Assembly (NCBI RefSeq): GCF_007860095.1
Contig: NZ_SJPT01000007.1
Span: 248,001-312,000 of the forward strand
DNA: 64,000 nt
Origin: Novipirellula galeiformis
Lineage (GTDB): Bacteria; Planctomycetota; Planctomycetia; Pirellulales; Pirellulaceae
Reading direction: 5' to 3'
Shown here: piece by piece, positions 9,446 to 19,036 of the stretch
Layout: every line of letters begins with the position of its first letter
How positions within the stretch are numbered: position 1 is the first letter of the stretch
Translations under genes and position numbers: made by a program
The notes under the pieces: model-generated
What the model was told of the DNA's origin: nothing
Database searches by the model: none
What the model saw: the letters and a program-made list of their open reading frames with translations, nothing else

Positions 9446-10012
9446 AAACACTTCATCCAAGTAGTGAGACAGGCAAGTGGGAGGAACGAGTCAGCAGCGA
9501 ACCACTCACTCGATTGGGCCCCATTTTATCGCAGCATCCTGAAACCGTCAGCCATAGGTGCGGGGGGGGGGGGGAGTAAGGAGTAAGGAGTAAGGAGTAA
9601 GGAGTAAGGAGACAAGGAGACAAGGAGACAAGGAGACAGGGAGATAGGGAGATAGGGCCTGATACGACGGGCGGATTGCTGGTTTCCCAAATCCCGGATG
9701 CCTGGGCCCCTGTTTCGTGGACCTGAGAGTGGTCGTTTGAAGTTGCGTTTCAAAAGGCTGGTCCAAGCCCCAATCGATGGCATTGGATGCTCCATTGGGA
9801 TCCGCTAGCGATCTTGTCATCCCCCGCCTTGGAACGCGTGTTCCTGGATCCTCGATTTCCGCATAGAATCGTCTAGGCGCCCCGTTGCCCCGACCGAAAT
9901 GTGGTTTGCTGATATCGCGTTGGGCTGATATTGCGCTGGATCGCGTGCTAAATCACGACGTAGCGCTCTCGGATTTCGTTTCCTTCCTCCTTTCGCTGAG
10001 TTTGATTCGCTG
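9446..10012. other. Intergenic region with poly-G and purine micro-repeats
   Basis: 567 bp between divergent genes. From 9562 there is a 13-G tract, followed directly by 7-bp repeats (about five copies of AGTAAGG) and 8-bp repeats (AGACAAGG, then GAGATAGG) to about 9656. The minus-strand translation of this stretch is a Ser/Leu/Pro repeat and not a real protein. Beyond 9660 I see no feature apart from presumed promoters for the two flanking genes. Confidence 0.7.
9562..9656. repeat. Poly-G followed by purine micro-repeats (7 and 8 bp)
   Basis: A 13-G run is followed by units of 7 bp and then two families of 8 bp, all purine on the plus strand. The strand asymmetry is complete, so the tract could adopt non-B structures. 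It lies about 115 bp upstream of the hydrolase start. Confidence 0.85.
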
Positions 10013-11122
10013 ATGACCTATGTGCTGCTGCTAGTTGGATTGATCATTCTCGTACTCGGAGCGGAGTTATTGGTTCGCGGTTCCGTGACGCTGGCTTCGT
10101 TTGCGGGGGTTTCGCCGCTGATCATCGGTTTGACCGTGGTCGCGTTCGGCACCAGTGCGCCGGAGTTGGCCGTATCGTCGGTTTCAAGTCTGAAAGGGGA
10201 TTCGGCGATCGCGCTGGGCAATGTGATCGGCAGCAACATTTGCAACATTTTGTTGATCCTGGGGATTTCTGCGGTGATCGTGCCGTTGTCGGTTTCGTCG
10301 CAATTAACCCGCTTGGATGTGCCTGTGATGATCGCGGCATCGGCGGCGGTTTGGCTGGCCGCCTACGATGGCACAATCGGTCGCTTCGAAGGCATCGGGC
10401 TGTTTGTCGGCTTCTTGGTCTATACCGTTTGGATGATTCGCAAAGGGCGTCGAGAGGAAGCGTTGCGTCGCAATGCAATCGAACTCGACGCGAACGATCC
10501 CTCCCTGCAACCGCTGTCGCTACGAAACGGCTTTTTGAACGCGTTTTATATTTTGCTGGGCCTGGGGATGCTTGTGTTGGGGGCTCAATTGCTAGTCGAT
10601 TCGGCCACCAAGATCGCGATTGCTTTTGGGATCAGCGAGATTGTGATCGGTTTGACCATTGTTGCGATCGGCACGTCCCTTCCGGAACTCGCCACCTCGG
10701 TGGTCGCCGCGATGAAGGGTCAACGCGATTTGGCGGTAGGAAACGCCGTCGGCAGCAACCTATTCAATCTCTTGATCGTTTTGCCAGCCGCTTCGGTATT
10801 GGCCCCTGCCGGGGTGCCGGTCGAATCGCCGGTGCTGTGGTTTGATCTTGCCGTGATGGCGATGATCGCCCTGATTTGCTGGCCGATTTTCATCAGTGGT
10901 TCAACGGTCTCTCGATTCGAAGGCGCCGTGATGTTGATGCTGTTTACGATGTACTCCGTCGTCCTGGCCGCTGAGACGATGAAGCTCGACTCGTTGACGA
11001 CCTTAAAAACCGGCTACTCGCTCTTGGTCCTGCCGCTGGTGATCGTCGTGGTCAGCTTGTCCGCTTGGAACCACATCAAATCGCCCAGCGCGAAGACTCC
11101 GATCGCCTCCTCGAAGACCTAA
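10013..11122 (+). CDS. Calcium/sodium antiporter (CaCA family), paralogue
   Basis: 369 residues with the same organisation as the product at 7428. The first alpha repeat has TVVAFGTSAPELAVSS and GNVIGSNICNIL. The second has TIVAIGTSLPELATS and GNAVGSNLFNLL. The loop between the halves (about residues 140-170) is longer and more charged than in the paralogue. Function is expected to be Ca2+ export against Na+ or H+ at the inner membrane. The two genes look like a local duplication followed by inversion, with the exported hydrolase between them. The first ATG fits the family N-terminus (MTYVLLLVGL), matching MTYVWLFLGL of the paralogue. Confidence 0.93.
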   Translation: MTYVLLLVGLIILVLGAELLVRGSVTLASFAGVSPLIIGLTVVAFGTSAPELAVSSVSSLKGDSAIALGNVIGSNICNILLILGISAVIVPLSVSSQLTRLDVPVMIAASAAVWLAAYDGTIGRFEGIGLFVGFLVYTVWMIRKGRREEALRRNAIELDANDPSLQPLSLRNGFLNAFYILLGLGMLVLGAQLLVDSATKIAIAFGISEIVIGLTIVAIGTSLPELATSVVAAMKGQRDLAVGNAVGSNLFNLLIVLPAASVLAPAGVPVESPVLWFDLAVMAMIALICWPIFISGSTVSRFEGAVMLMLFTMYSVVLAAETMKLDSLTTLKTGYSLLVLPLVIVVVSLSAWNHIKSPSAKTPIASSKT

Positions 11123-11252
11123 GCCCCCACCGCAAAAACGATTCGGTGTCATCCCGATTAGCCGAGCCGGCGTTAAATCCAGTCAAGACGAGCCCCGCCG
11201 CTAGCGTCGAGCGGCTCCATTTGCAGAACAACTCCTGCCTAGGTGCATAGCG

Positions 11253-11483
11253 ATGCGAAAACAGCTTCACCAATGGGCGCTTCGATTGGTCGTCGCCCCG
11301 ATTCGTTTTTATCAATTGGGGATCAGCCCGCTGCTCGGTCCGAGTTGTCGCTTTACGCCCACTTGTAGCCAATATGCGATCGAAGCGATTCGCAGGTACG
11401 GCATTTTTCGAGGCGGTTTCCGAGCGGTACGTCGCATTTTGCGCTGTCACCCATGGAACCCCGGCGGCTACGATCCACCGTGA
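11253..11483 (+). CDS. yidD: Membrane protein insertion efficiency factor YidD
   Basis: 76 residues, the family's usual size. The signature runs through the middle: [20 protein letters not shown], then CSQYA and the terminal [11 protein letters not shown]. An amphipathic N-terminal helix (residues 3-20) would place it on the inner face of the membrane, where YidD assists YidC-dependent insertion. It is usually found with rnpA and yidC; here it is alone, following an antiporter gene by 130 bp and convergent with the RND operon. A stop-free start other than this ATG is not needed. Confidence 0.95.
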   Translation: MRKQLHQWALRLVVAPIRFYQLGISPLLGPSCRFTPTCSQYAIEAIRRYGIFRGGFRAVRRILRCHPWNPGGYDPP

Positions 11484-11580
11484 CGCAGCGATGATCTTCC
11501 GTGATGCCCGCCTCCGCTAACGATCAATCACCATCACTCGGACCGCTTGTTCCCCCGAAGCGTCCCCGCAGGTCCGCTTC

Positions 11581-14500
11581 TCATTCATCCTCGATTGCCG
11601 AGAACCCCAATAGCTCAATGATGCGGATGTAGATCAAGTAGAACACCGGAATCAACAACAACACCAACGACGTCGCTAACATCAATCCGAACGCCAAACT
11701 AGCGGCCATCGGGATCAGCAACTGAGCCTGAAACGATCGCTCGGTCAACAACGGCAACAACCCCGCGATCGTCGTCAAACTTGTCAACATGATGGGGCGG
11801 AATCGTCGCTCACCCGACTCCACCAACGCAACTCGCGGCGGCACCCCTTGGCGAACGCGTGAGTTGATGAAGTCGATCAACACGATCGAATCATTGACGA
11901 CCACTCCCGCCAACGCGACCAATCCGAACATGCTAAACAAGGTCAACGGCAGCCCCAACAAGGCGTGTCCCCAAACGGCACCGATCATGCCGAACGGCAC
12001 GATCGCCAAGATCAACAATGGTTGCACGTAGCTTCGAAACTGCAGAACCAACAACACGAACATGCAAACGATCGCGATTCCAAAGCCGACCATCAAGCTG
12101 CCGACCGATTCATTACTCTGTTCACGTTGGCCTTCCCAACGCAGTGAAACAGCGGGATAGTCCTTCATCAACTGCGGCACAAAATCTTTTTGCAGCTCAC
12201 CAATGATCAAATCCGCATTGGCGGTCGTCTCATCCAAATCGGCCGACACGGTGACCGACCTCATTTGATCGACGCGGTTAATTTCCGAGAACCCACGCTG
12301 TAAATCAACGTCGGCCAACTCGGTAATCGGACGCTGTGTGCCGTCCGCCGTGCTGACGCGAATTTCGCGAAAATTGACTAAGCTGTTTCGCTCTTCTTCG
12401 GGATGCCGGACCATCAATTTGACTTCATGGCGGCCCCGTTGCAGTCGCATCACTTCAGCACCGAAGTACGCATTGCGAACGGTTTCGCCCAAATCCGTTG
12501 GCGTGACTCCGGTCGCGAGTGCACGCTCTTTGACCTTGAATTGGAACTCCCATTTCCCCGGAGTGTTGTCGTCGACGATATCGTAGACACCGGTAAAACC
12601 GTTCAAGCGTTGCTTGATCGCTTCGGTTGCAGCGAGCAATTGGTCCACATCTTGGCTCTGTGCCAACAGCTTGAATTCGATCGGTTTGCCGTTGGGACCG
12701 ACGCCCACCGATCCGTAGTTGGTTTTCTCGGCCCCGGCAAACTCGCCCACCTCCTCGCGCCACATGGCCAGCAATTGGTCGCTGTGGATGTCGCGAATTT
12801 CGGTATCAAAGAGCTCCACAAACACCTGTCCGACGTGGCTGCCACCGCCACCGTTTCCCCCCATCGGGCCTTGCGTGTTCGTGATCTTCCCGTTTTCCCG
12901 GTAAGTCAAACGGACTGGACCAAAGTTGTCTCCCTCGGACTCGGTGTAGATCTCCGCGAGCGGCAAACCGCTCCGTTTAGCACGCTCTGCGGCGACACGC
13001 AGACTGACACGACGAATCGCTCGCTCCATCGCCTGGGTCGCTCGATCGGTCTCCGTCGCAGGAGTACCGTCGGGGAAAACCACGCTCGCTTGTAGAAAAT
13101 TGTTATCCGACTTTGGAAACAGAATACTTTTCACAATGCCGCCACGGACCATCCCAATCGTGATCGCAAACATTGCGATCGCAACCGCTAACATGAATGG
13201 AGGGTACCGCAGGCTGAACTTGAGCGTAGGAACATAATATTGGTTACAAATCCAATCCATTCCCTTGGTCGCTCGCACGCTTCCCCAAGCAAGCAACAAA
13301 CCAAAGGGTCGCAGCGGATACATCAAAACCGAGATCAAGCGAAACACGCCATGGTGACGATGCGCCAAGTGGCACGGCAAAACAAACGTGCTTTCCCAAA
13401 GCGAAATCAAGAGCATCGCAATCACGGCAAAGGGAATCACCGCCATGAATTTCCCCATCACCCCCGAGACAAAGAACATCGGTGAGAAGGCGATGACCGT
13501 GGTCGAAACGGAGGCCGCCACGCTGGGGAGCACTTCGGTTGCACCGTCGATCGCGGCTTCGAGCAGCGGTTTGCCCATCTGTTGATGTGCATAGATGTTC
13601 TCGCCAATCACGATCGCATCATCGACCACAATTCCCAACGCGACCAAAAACGAGAACAAGCTAAGCATATTGAGCGTTTGATCGCCCCACGACAACATCG
13701 CTCCGGCGCCCAAGATCGAGATGGGAATGCCGAGTGCGACCCAAAACGCCAACCGGATTTCAAGAAACAACGCCAATACAATGAAGACCAAGAACAGCCC
13801 TTGCGCGCCATTGCGCAGCAGCAACGAGAGTCGATCGCGGACATCTTTGCTGCTGTCGCCCCAAATCGCGAACCGATAGCCCTCGGGCAGTTCTTTTTGA
13901 TCCACATAGGCGTAAACGGCATCGACCATCGCCAACAGGTCTTCGCTCTTGGTCCGTTCGACATTGACGACCATTGCCGGTTCGCCATTGATTTCGCCAG
14001 TCGCGGTGACGTCAGCAAACTCATCTTTCACAACGCCTAGATCGGCCACCGTCAACACGACGCCGTTGGCTTGGGTGACCAACGGAAGCTTGGCAATTTC
14101 TTCACCGATCCGCCCCTTATTTTTGGCGCGAAGCAACACCTCTTGGCCATCGGATTTCAATTGCCCGCCGGGTAACTCGATATTGCGAGCGCGCAAAATC
14201 GACGCCACTTGGCCAAGCGACAGCCCGTAACTACGCAGCGTCGCCTCGGGAATCTCCACATCGATCTGATAATCGCGTGTGCCCATGATCGAGGCCGAGG
14301 AAACCGCCCCAATCTGAAGCACGTCGTCGCGGACGTCCTCGGCAACCTCACGCAGACGCAATTCCGCTTCCCGCGAGCGATCATTCGGTCCGATCACCCC
14401 AATCCGAATCGCCGCTTCACGAAACGTGATCTGCTGGATTTGAGGATCTTCGGCCAACGCGGGAAAGCTGGGGATGCGGTTGACTTCGCGATCGATCTCG

Positions 14501-14823
14501 GACATTACCTTTTGCACATCTTTGACGTCGCTGCGCAACTCGGCCAAGACATAACCAGAGCCTTCTTGGGCAATCGAGGTGACCTTTTTGATGCCATCGA
14601 TCGCGCGGATCGCCTCCTCGATTTTCTGACAAATGGCTTCCTCGGTGTCTTGCGGCGTCGCGCCCGGATAAGGCACCGTCACCATCACGACTTCGAGTTC
14701 GAACTCGGGAAAGACCTCCCGTCGCATCTTCCAAAGCGACAAACCGCCCACCAACATCAACGCCAACATCAAGACGTTCATGCCCGGCGAATTCTTAATG
14801 GCCCAGCCAATAAAACGCTTCAC
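11581..14823 (-). CDS. RND-family efflux transporter permease
   Basis: 1080 residues, the usual size of an AcrB/MexB-type pump. TM1 is at about residues 12-30, followed by the porter domain (PGATPQDTEEAICQKIEEAI). TM4 carries the paired Asp of the proton relay (GIVVDDAIVIGENIYAH). A second porter/docking region spans about 570-870, and the closing helices include FSMFGLVALAGVVVNDSIVL. The start overlaps the adaptor's stop by 4 bp (14820-14823), so translation is coupled. With the adaptor and TetR genes upstream it forms a three-gene operon. No outer-membrane TolC-type gene is nearby. Substrate is not predictable. Confidence 0.95.
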   Translation of the reverse strand: MKRFIGWAIKNSPGMNVLMLALMLVGGLSLWKMRREVFPEFELEVVMVTVPYPGATPQDTEEAICQKIEEAIRAIDGIKKVTSIAQEGSGYVLAELRSDVKDVQKVMSEIDREVNRIPSFPALAEDPQIQQITFREAAIRIGVIGPNDRSREAELRLREVAEDVRDDVLQIGAVSSASIMGTRDYQIDVEIPEATLRSYGLSLGQVASILRARNIELPGGQLKSDGQEVLLRAKNKGRIGEEIAKLPLVTQANGVVLTVADLGVVKDEFADVTATGEINGEPAMVVNVERTKSEDLLAMVDAVYAYVDQKELPEGYRFAIWGDSSKDVRDRLSLLLRNGAQGLFLVFIVLALFLEIRLAFWVALGIPISILGAGAMLSWGDQTLNMLSLFSFLVALGIVVDDAIVIGENIYAHQQMGKPLLEAAIDGATEVLPSVAASVSTTVIAFSPMFFVSGVMGKFMAVIPFAVIAMLLISLWESTFVLPCHLAHRHHGVFRLISVLMYPLRPFGLLLAWGSVRATKGMDWICNQYYVPTLKFSLRYPPFMLAVAIAMFAITIGMVRGGIVKSILFPKSDNNFLQASVVFPDGTPATETDRATQAMERAIRRVSLRVAAERAKRSGLPLAEIYTESEGDNFGPVRLTYRENGKITNTQGPMGGNGGGGSHVGQVFVELFDTEIRDIHSDQLLAMWREEVGEFAGAEKTNYGSVGVGPNGKPIEFKLLAQSQDVDQLLAATEAIKQRLNGFTGVYDIVDDNTPGKWEFQFKVKERALATGVTPTDLGETVRNAYFGAEVMRLQRGRHEVKLMVRHPEEERNSLVNFREIRVSTADGTQRPITELADVDLQRGFSEINRVDQMRSVTVSADLDETTANADLIIGELQKDFVPQLMKDYPAVSLRWEGQREQSNESVGSLMVGFGIAIVCMFVLLVLQFRSYVQPLLILAIVPFGMIGAVWGHALLGLPLTLFSMFGLVALAGVVVNDSIVLIDFINSRVRQGVPPRVALVESGERRFRPIMLTSLTTIAGLLPLLTERSFQAQLLIPMAASLAFGLMLATSLVLLLIPVFYLIYIRIIELLGFSAIEDE

Positions 14824-16745
14824 TTGACGGCCTCCTTATTCGCTTCGCGTTGGCCATCGGTCGCGATAACCGGGTTAGCTGCTGCCGGGTATTGAGCGGT
14901 CGTTTCTTCGTGGGCGGGCATGCTCGTGGGCATCTGGGCGGGCATGCGGGCGGGCATCGTGTCTCCATCGACGACTCCCACCGGCGAAACCACCACGTAC
15001 GCCCCCACCTTCATCGTTTGGTTTTGGACTTCACAAACCCACCATTTCCTGTCCCTGTTCTGTAACGGATTGTCTTGATCGGATTCAGCGAACACGCCTT
15101 CGACCGACAACGATTCGACCGGAAAAATCGAATCACGATTCACAATCCGGCCCGCTCGCCACTGCGATGGGTTAAATGCATTCGCCGTTTCACTGGAGGT
15201 TGTCGCACCAGAGCTTTGCTCTTGGCTAGGCTGAGTTCCCCCGGCTTCGCCCTCGACCGCGTTGACTTGTGACACGATCATCGTTGGCGTCGGATCCCCA
15301 TCAACGCCCAGCTCGTCGGACGCCGTGGCAGCAGACGGGGGCAGCTGAAGCACCGATTCATCGGGCACAAATTCCCAAGCTCGGTTGCCTGGCTTCATCG
15401 CTTCGGCCGGAATCACCACCAATGGCGTCTTGGGCTCAATCAGCAGTTTGACGGTCACGTACATACCGCGCACCAACGTGGTCGGTCCCGACAACGCCGC
15501 AGCCCCGCCCTGCGTTCGGAACGCTTTGGGATCGTCGACCAAGATGCGAACCGGCACCGTCCGTGTTGCAGGATCGAGGCCGATGCCGTCGTAGCTCATC
15601 AAGCGTCCGTCCCAGCGGTACACCTTGCCCTCGCGACCGGAGATTTCAAACTCGACGATCGCCGCCGTTTCCGGGATATCGTACCCCCGCGAGTCGGTTT
15701 GCGGAGCGGTGGACGAGCGATCGGCTTGATCGAGCACCCAATACAGTTGATCCATCCGCAAACTGGTCGCCACCTCGACTTTCGTGGTGTCCTCGATCGT
15801 CACGATCGTGTTGCCCCGCGCGACAAAGGTGTTCAACTCAGCATCCTCGTTGACAATCACGCCGTCGATCGGCGAGCGGATTTCCGTTCGCTCCAAATTG
15901 ACGTTAGCCGTGTTCAATTGTGCAGCGGCCAAACGCTCCGAAGCTTCCAATCGCGAGCGACGTTTGCGAAGCAAGTCGAGTTGATTCTCGTAACCGACCC
16001 GCTGCTGAGTGGATTGCAGTGCGGCGCGCTTCGCCTTGTCGATCTCACCTTCGCTTGCAAACCCATCGGGAAGCGACTTCAATCGATCGACCTCACGTTG
16101 TTGAAGCGTTTCGTCTTGCGTGGCGACCTCGATCAATCGCTTTGCGTTGGCCATCTCCTGGTCGACCTCGCCGAGCGCCTCGTACTCTTGCTCTTTCAAA
16201 CGAGTCAAGCGAGCCACTTCGAGTTCATAATCGGTCGGGTCAATCCGCATCAACAAGTCACCTTTCTTGACGAAGGCTCCCGCCTCGCACTTGTCCGACT
16301 TGAAAACGATTTGCCCCGCGACCTCCGTTGCAATGCGAACTTCACGGAACGGCACCACCGTCCCATCGACTTGCAATTGCAAACGTTGATTGAAATCGCT
16401 CATCGATTTGATCTGCTCAGCTCGAATCGGTGTCAACAACTTCATTCGCCCCGCTCGACTCGCGTCGGCAGGCGGTCGCTGAGCAGGCTCGACTTTGCCC
16501 AACCACCACACGGTGACGACCGCGGCGACAACAATCGCAAACGGAATAATGAGATTGAACAACCACCAAGACGCGTGGGCGTGGGGCTTTCCAGCCAGCT
16601 TGTCTTTGGGCTCAGAAGTCATGGGGGAAACCGTGGAAGGGGTAGACGCGACCGCGCTCGCTGGGGGAGCGTCGTCCGTCGCCGTCGATGGCGCGGTCGG
16701 AGTCGATTTCGTCAGAGAAGATTTAGACAGAGTAGGAGAAGCCAT
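14820..16745 (-). CDS. RND efflux periplasmic adaptor (membrane fusion protein), extended
   Basis: 641 residues, well above the usual 350-420 for the family. Residues 1-55 are a Ser/Thr/Pro-rich cytosolic tail, followed by a single membrane anchor (about 58-80, LIIPFAIVVAAVVTVWWLG). Then come the beta-barrel and lipoyl half-motifs (GTVVPFREVRIATEVAGQIV, GAFVKKGDLLMRID), a long coiled-coil hairpin (about 175-290), and the second lipoyl half (RSPIDGVIVNEDAELNTFV). The extra length comes from the N-terminal tail, an Ala/Ser/Thr-rich insertion near 500-540 and a His/Met/Pro-rich C-terminal tail (MPARMPAQMPTSMPAHEE). It follows the TetR gene by 26 bp and overlaps the pump gene. Confidence 0.92.
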   Translation of the reverse strand: MASPTLSKSSLTKSTPTAPSTATDDAPPASAVASTPSTVSPMTSEPKDKLAGKPHAHASWWLFNLIIPFAIVVAAVVTVWWLGKVEPAQRPPADASRAGRMKLLTPIRAEQIKSMSDFNQRLQLQVDGTVVPFREVRIATEVAGQIVFKSDKCEAGAFVKKGDLLMRIDPTDYELEVARLTRLKEQEYEALGEVDQEMANAKRLIEVATQDETLQQREVDRLKSLPDGFASEGEIDKAKRAALQSTQQRVGYENQLDLLRKRRSRLEASERLAAAQLNTANVNLERTEIRSPIDGVIVNEDAELNTFVARGNTIVTIEDTTKVEVATSLRMDQLYWVLDQADRSSTAPQTDSRGYDIPETAAIVEFEISGREGKVYRWDGRLMSYDGIGLDPATRTVPVRILVDDPKAFRTQGGAAALSGPTTLVRGMYVTVKLLIEPKTPLVVIPAEAMKPGNRAWEFVPDESVLQLPPSAATASDELGVDGDPTPTMIVSQVNAVEGEAGGTQPSQEQSSGATTSSETANAFNPSQWRAGRIVNRDSIFPVESLSVEGVFAESDQDNPLQNRDRKWWVCEVQNQTMKVGAYVVVSPVGVVDGDTMPARMPAQMPTSMPAHEETTAQYPAAANPVIATDGQREANKEAVK

Positions 16746-16771
16746 GATGCAGTCGTGGTCAAAACCACGTC

Positions 16772-17551
16772 TTAAGGTTTGTCGTGAATGGAAGTGGCGT
16801 GAGACTCGATCAGCTCAGTCAATTTCCGCTTGTGTTTCAACAACGCGGCTTGATCCGCGGACGCCAAAATCACAGCCGTGATGTGATGACTTAACGACGA
16901 CACGTCATAGTGTTGCTCGCGCTGATCCGCGGGAATCAACAAGTGGACCACCCCCGAACTAACACGGTAATACAAACATTGCCCCACCGCGCTGAGCGCT
17001 AGTTGATCGATCACGTGCTGGGGCACCGGTTGGCCAATGATCGCTTCGACCGCGTTGCGGATGCGATCAAACAAGGGGCGAAAAAATTCATTCACCAACT
17101 CGCGGAATACTGAAGTGGGATTCTGCATCTCACGCAAAAACAATTCCGTCTCCCAACCGCCATCATCCTTCGCCAAAATTCGCGAAAGCAAGGTGTTGAC
17201 CAAACGGAACAAATCATAACGCGGCTCATCACCCGAATGTTCTGGCACCGGAAACGCATGCTCGCGCGAGCGACGAACCGTCTCGATCACCTCGCGATAG
17301 AGCCCTAGCTTGTCGCCAAAGTAGTATCCCACCGAGGCAATATTGACGTTCGCTTCGCCGCAAATCTCGCGGACCGTCGCGCGGTTGAACCCGCGGCTGG
17401 CGAATACCGCTCCCGCCGCCATCAACAGACGGGTCCGCGCGTCTGCCGTTCCATCGGACGCGGTTCCATCGGACGCCGTTCCATCGGACGCCGTTCCATC
17501 GGACGGGGGCATCTCCGATGGGGGGTTAGGTTTTGACAAGACGGTTTTCAC
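16772..17551 (-). CDS. TetR-family repressor of the adjacent RND operon
   Basis: 259 residues. The helix-turn-helix is at about 45-85 (TVREICGEANVNIASVGYYF). The C-terminal ligand domain resembles the CecR/YbiH type (ALSAVGQCLYYRVSSGVV). It heads the operon with adaptor and pump, so it most likely represses its own operon and responds to a pump substrate. The N-terminus is odd: a 15-bp tandem repeat encodes SDGTA four times before the first helix. The repeat period is a multiple of three, as expected inside a gene. If translation begins later, the domain would still be complete, so the repeat tail is dispensable. A near-perfect palindrome lies just upstream (17584-17603). Confidence 0.92.
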   Translation of the reverse strand: MKTVLSKPNPPSEMPPSDGTASDGTASDGTASDGTADARTRLLMAAGAVFASRGFNRATVREICGEANVNIASVGYYFGDKLGLYREVIETVRRSREHAFPVPEHSGDEPRYDLFRLVNTLLSRILAKDDGGWETELFLREMQNPTSVFRELVNEFFRPLFDRIRNAVEAIIGQPVPQHVIDQLALSAVGQCLYYRVSSGVVHLLIPADQREQHYDVSSLSHHITAVILASADQAALLKHKRKLTELIESHATSIHDKP

Positions 17552-17583
17552 TTGGGAGACAAAAGAACGACATTAAACACCTG

Positions 17584-17603
17584 TTTTAAACAATTGTTTG
17601 AAA
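17584..17603. promoter_or_regulatory. Candidate TetR operator
   Basis: A 20-bp inverted repeat with one mismatched pair, centred between 17593 and 17594. Its core AAACAATTGTTT is a perfect 12-bp palindrome. It lies 33-52 bp upstream of the TetR start codon, where a self-regulating repressor would bind. Size and symmetry fit TetR-type operators. Binding is inferred from position only. Confidence 0.65.
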
Positions 17604-17665
17604 TCATCAAAATGTCAAGTGCCAAGTCGGCACTTTGCCGTCCCCCGAGTGTTGGGATTGGCACG

Positions 17666-18934
17666 CTACATTCCGCTCCGTAAAGCGTCCAAATGGCGGC
17701 CAAAGTGGTCATCCAAGACCTCCGTGTAGGTGTCCGGATGCGATCGCAAACAATCGATCACGATTTTGCCGAGTTTGGCATCGGTCAGCACGGAGCCGAA
17801 CGTGCAGTGCAGGATTTGACGGCCCGGTTTGGTGAATCCCTTTCCGAGCGGGACTTCGCTCCAGATTTCCAGGTATTCGCGTTCCAGCGTGGGGCCGTCG
17901 ACGGCCGACGGTTCCGGCGCGTCGGCCAGCGTGGCTGAGACGTGGTAGGTTGCCTTGTCCGTTTGGTAGCGAGCGCGTGAAAAGTCGATGATCTCGCGAA
18001 ACGCCGCCGCATCGTGACGGGCGACCACGCGCAGCGCTTCGAGATAGCTCGTCCCGGCGGTCTTGACGTGGAAACGCCCCTTCGTCGAACTCGCCAAAAT
18101 TTTGTACATCGAAACTTTATCGCTGCCGGAGTGCAAACTCAACTTATAGGGGCCGAGCATTTCGGCGACGGCGGCGTGGTCTTTCAGCGAGAGTTCTAAT
18201 GCGGCGAGGTCCCCTTTAAAGTCCACTCCCTTTTCAAAGTCGCCGATGAAACGGGGCGCCAAACTGACCAACTTCATGCCTCCGCCAAAACACTGATCCG
18301 CAATGATGTAGTGCTCGGCCAAGGTGGTGGGTTGATCGGTTTCGTCGACCGACAATTCGATTTCGTAATCGTGACCGGCTTGCTCGTTGACCTGTTTGAT
18401 GTAATCGCCCAATTTGAGTGCACGGCGAATCGCCTTGCCATATTTCACCGCCGCCCGCATACAAGCTTTTTCGCCGAGTTCGATCACCGAGCCGGTGTCG
18501 AGCTTGATCGATTTGCCGAGATAGCTCTCGTACCATGGTGCATCGTCACGACGACTGGCGAATTTTTCCCGCAACGTGGCTTCGTCGTAATCATCGGCCT
18601 GTTGATCAACATCGTCCGATGGATCGATCGTAAAAAACGTAAAGCCAACCGCCGCGGTCACATCAACGTCCTGGTTGACCTTCAAATGATCAGCATCGGC
18701 CCCGATCGGCCCGCTCCACCCGGCTGCTTCGGCACCGCGGCACGCGTCCTCCATGACTTGCGGTGGCGTGCGTTGGGTGCGAAACATTTCGCGAATCGAT
18801 TGCTGAGGGTAAATCGCTTCGATCCCGGCACCACAGCGTTTCATCGCCGCGACGTGCCCCGCCGTCGCCAGGCCCGTGCGATCGCCAAAGCCAAAACTCG
18901 GGGCCAATCCTAAGGTGACACATTTCTGCGACAT
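17666..18934 (-). CDS. Tagaturonate epimerase family protein (UxaE-like)
   Basis: 422 residues from the ATG at 18934 (MSQKCVTLGL), preferred over the first ATG at 18997 because family similarity begins there. Landmarks are GLAPSFGFGDRTGLAT near the N-terminus, GADADHLKV, a Glu/His-rich middle (ELSVDETDQPTTLAEHYIIA) and KLSLHSGSDKVSMY, with LHSGSDK probably in the sugar-binding site. Characterised members interconvert D-tagaturonate and D-fructuronate in uronate breakdown, in the cytosol. The gene lies 135 bp downstream of a lactonase-like amidohydrolase on the same strand, which supports sugar-acid catabolism. No other uronate genes (uxaB, uxuA) are in the window, so the exact sugar is open. 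Confidence 0.85.
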   Translation of the reverse strand: MSQKCVTLGLAPSFGFGDRTGLATAGHVAAMKRCGAGIEAIYPQQSIREMFRTQRTPPQVMEDACRGAEAAGWSGPIGADADHLKVNQDVDVTAAVGFTFFTIDPSDDVDQQADDYDEATLREKFASRRDDAPWYESYLGKSIKLDTGSVIELGEKACMRAAVKYGKAIRRALKLGDYIKQVNEQAGHDYEIELSVDETDQPTTLAEHYIIADQCFGGGMKLVSLAPRFIGDFEKGVDFKGDLAALELSLKDHAAVAEMLGPYKLSLHSGSDKVSMYKILASSTKGRFHVKTAGTSYLEALRVVARHDAAAFREIIDFSRARYQTDKATYHVSATLADAPEPSAVDGPTLEREYLEIWSEVPLGKGFTKPGRQILHCTFGSVLTDAKLGKIVIDCLRSHPDTYTEVLDDHFGRHLDALRSGM

Positions 18935-19036
18935 ACGATTCACTTTGCTTGAGTGGGGAGGACTTGGATCGCACGCACGATCGTTCTGGGTTCGCACGAT
19001 GTTCCTGGGTTCGCAGGCGAGACGAAAAGGATCGCC

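Noticed and set aside
15699-16775. Long plus-strand ORF opposite the adaptor gene
   Set aside because: A 358-codon frame, but its composition is the antisense of a confident coding gene.
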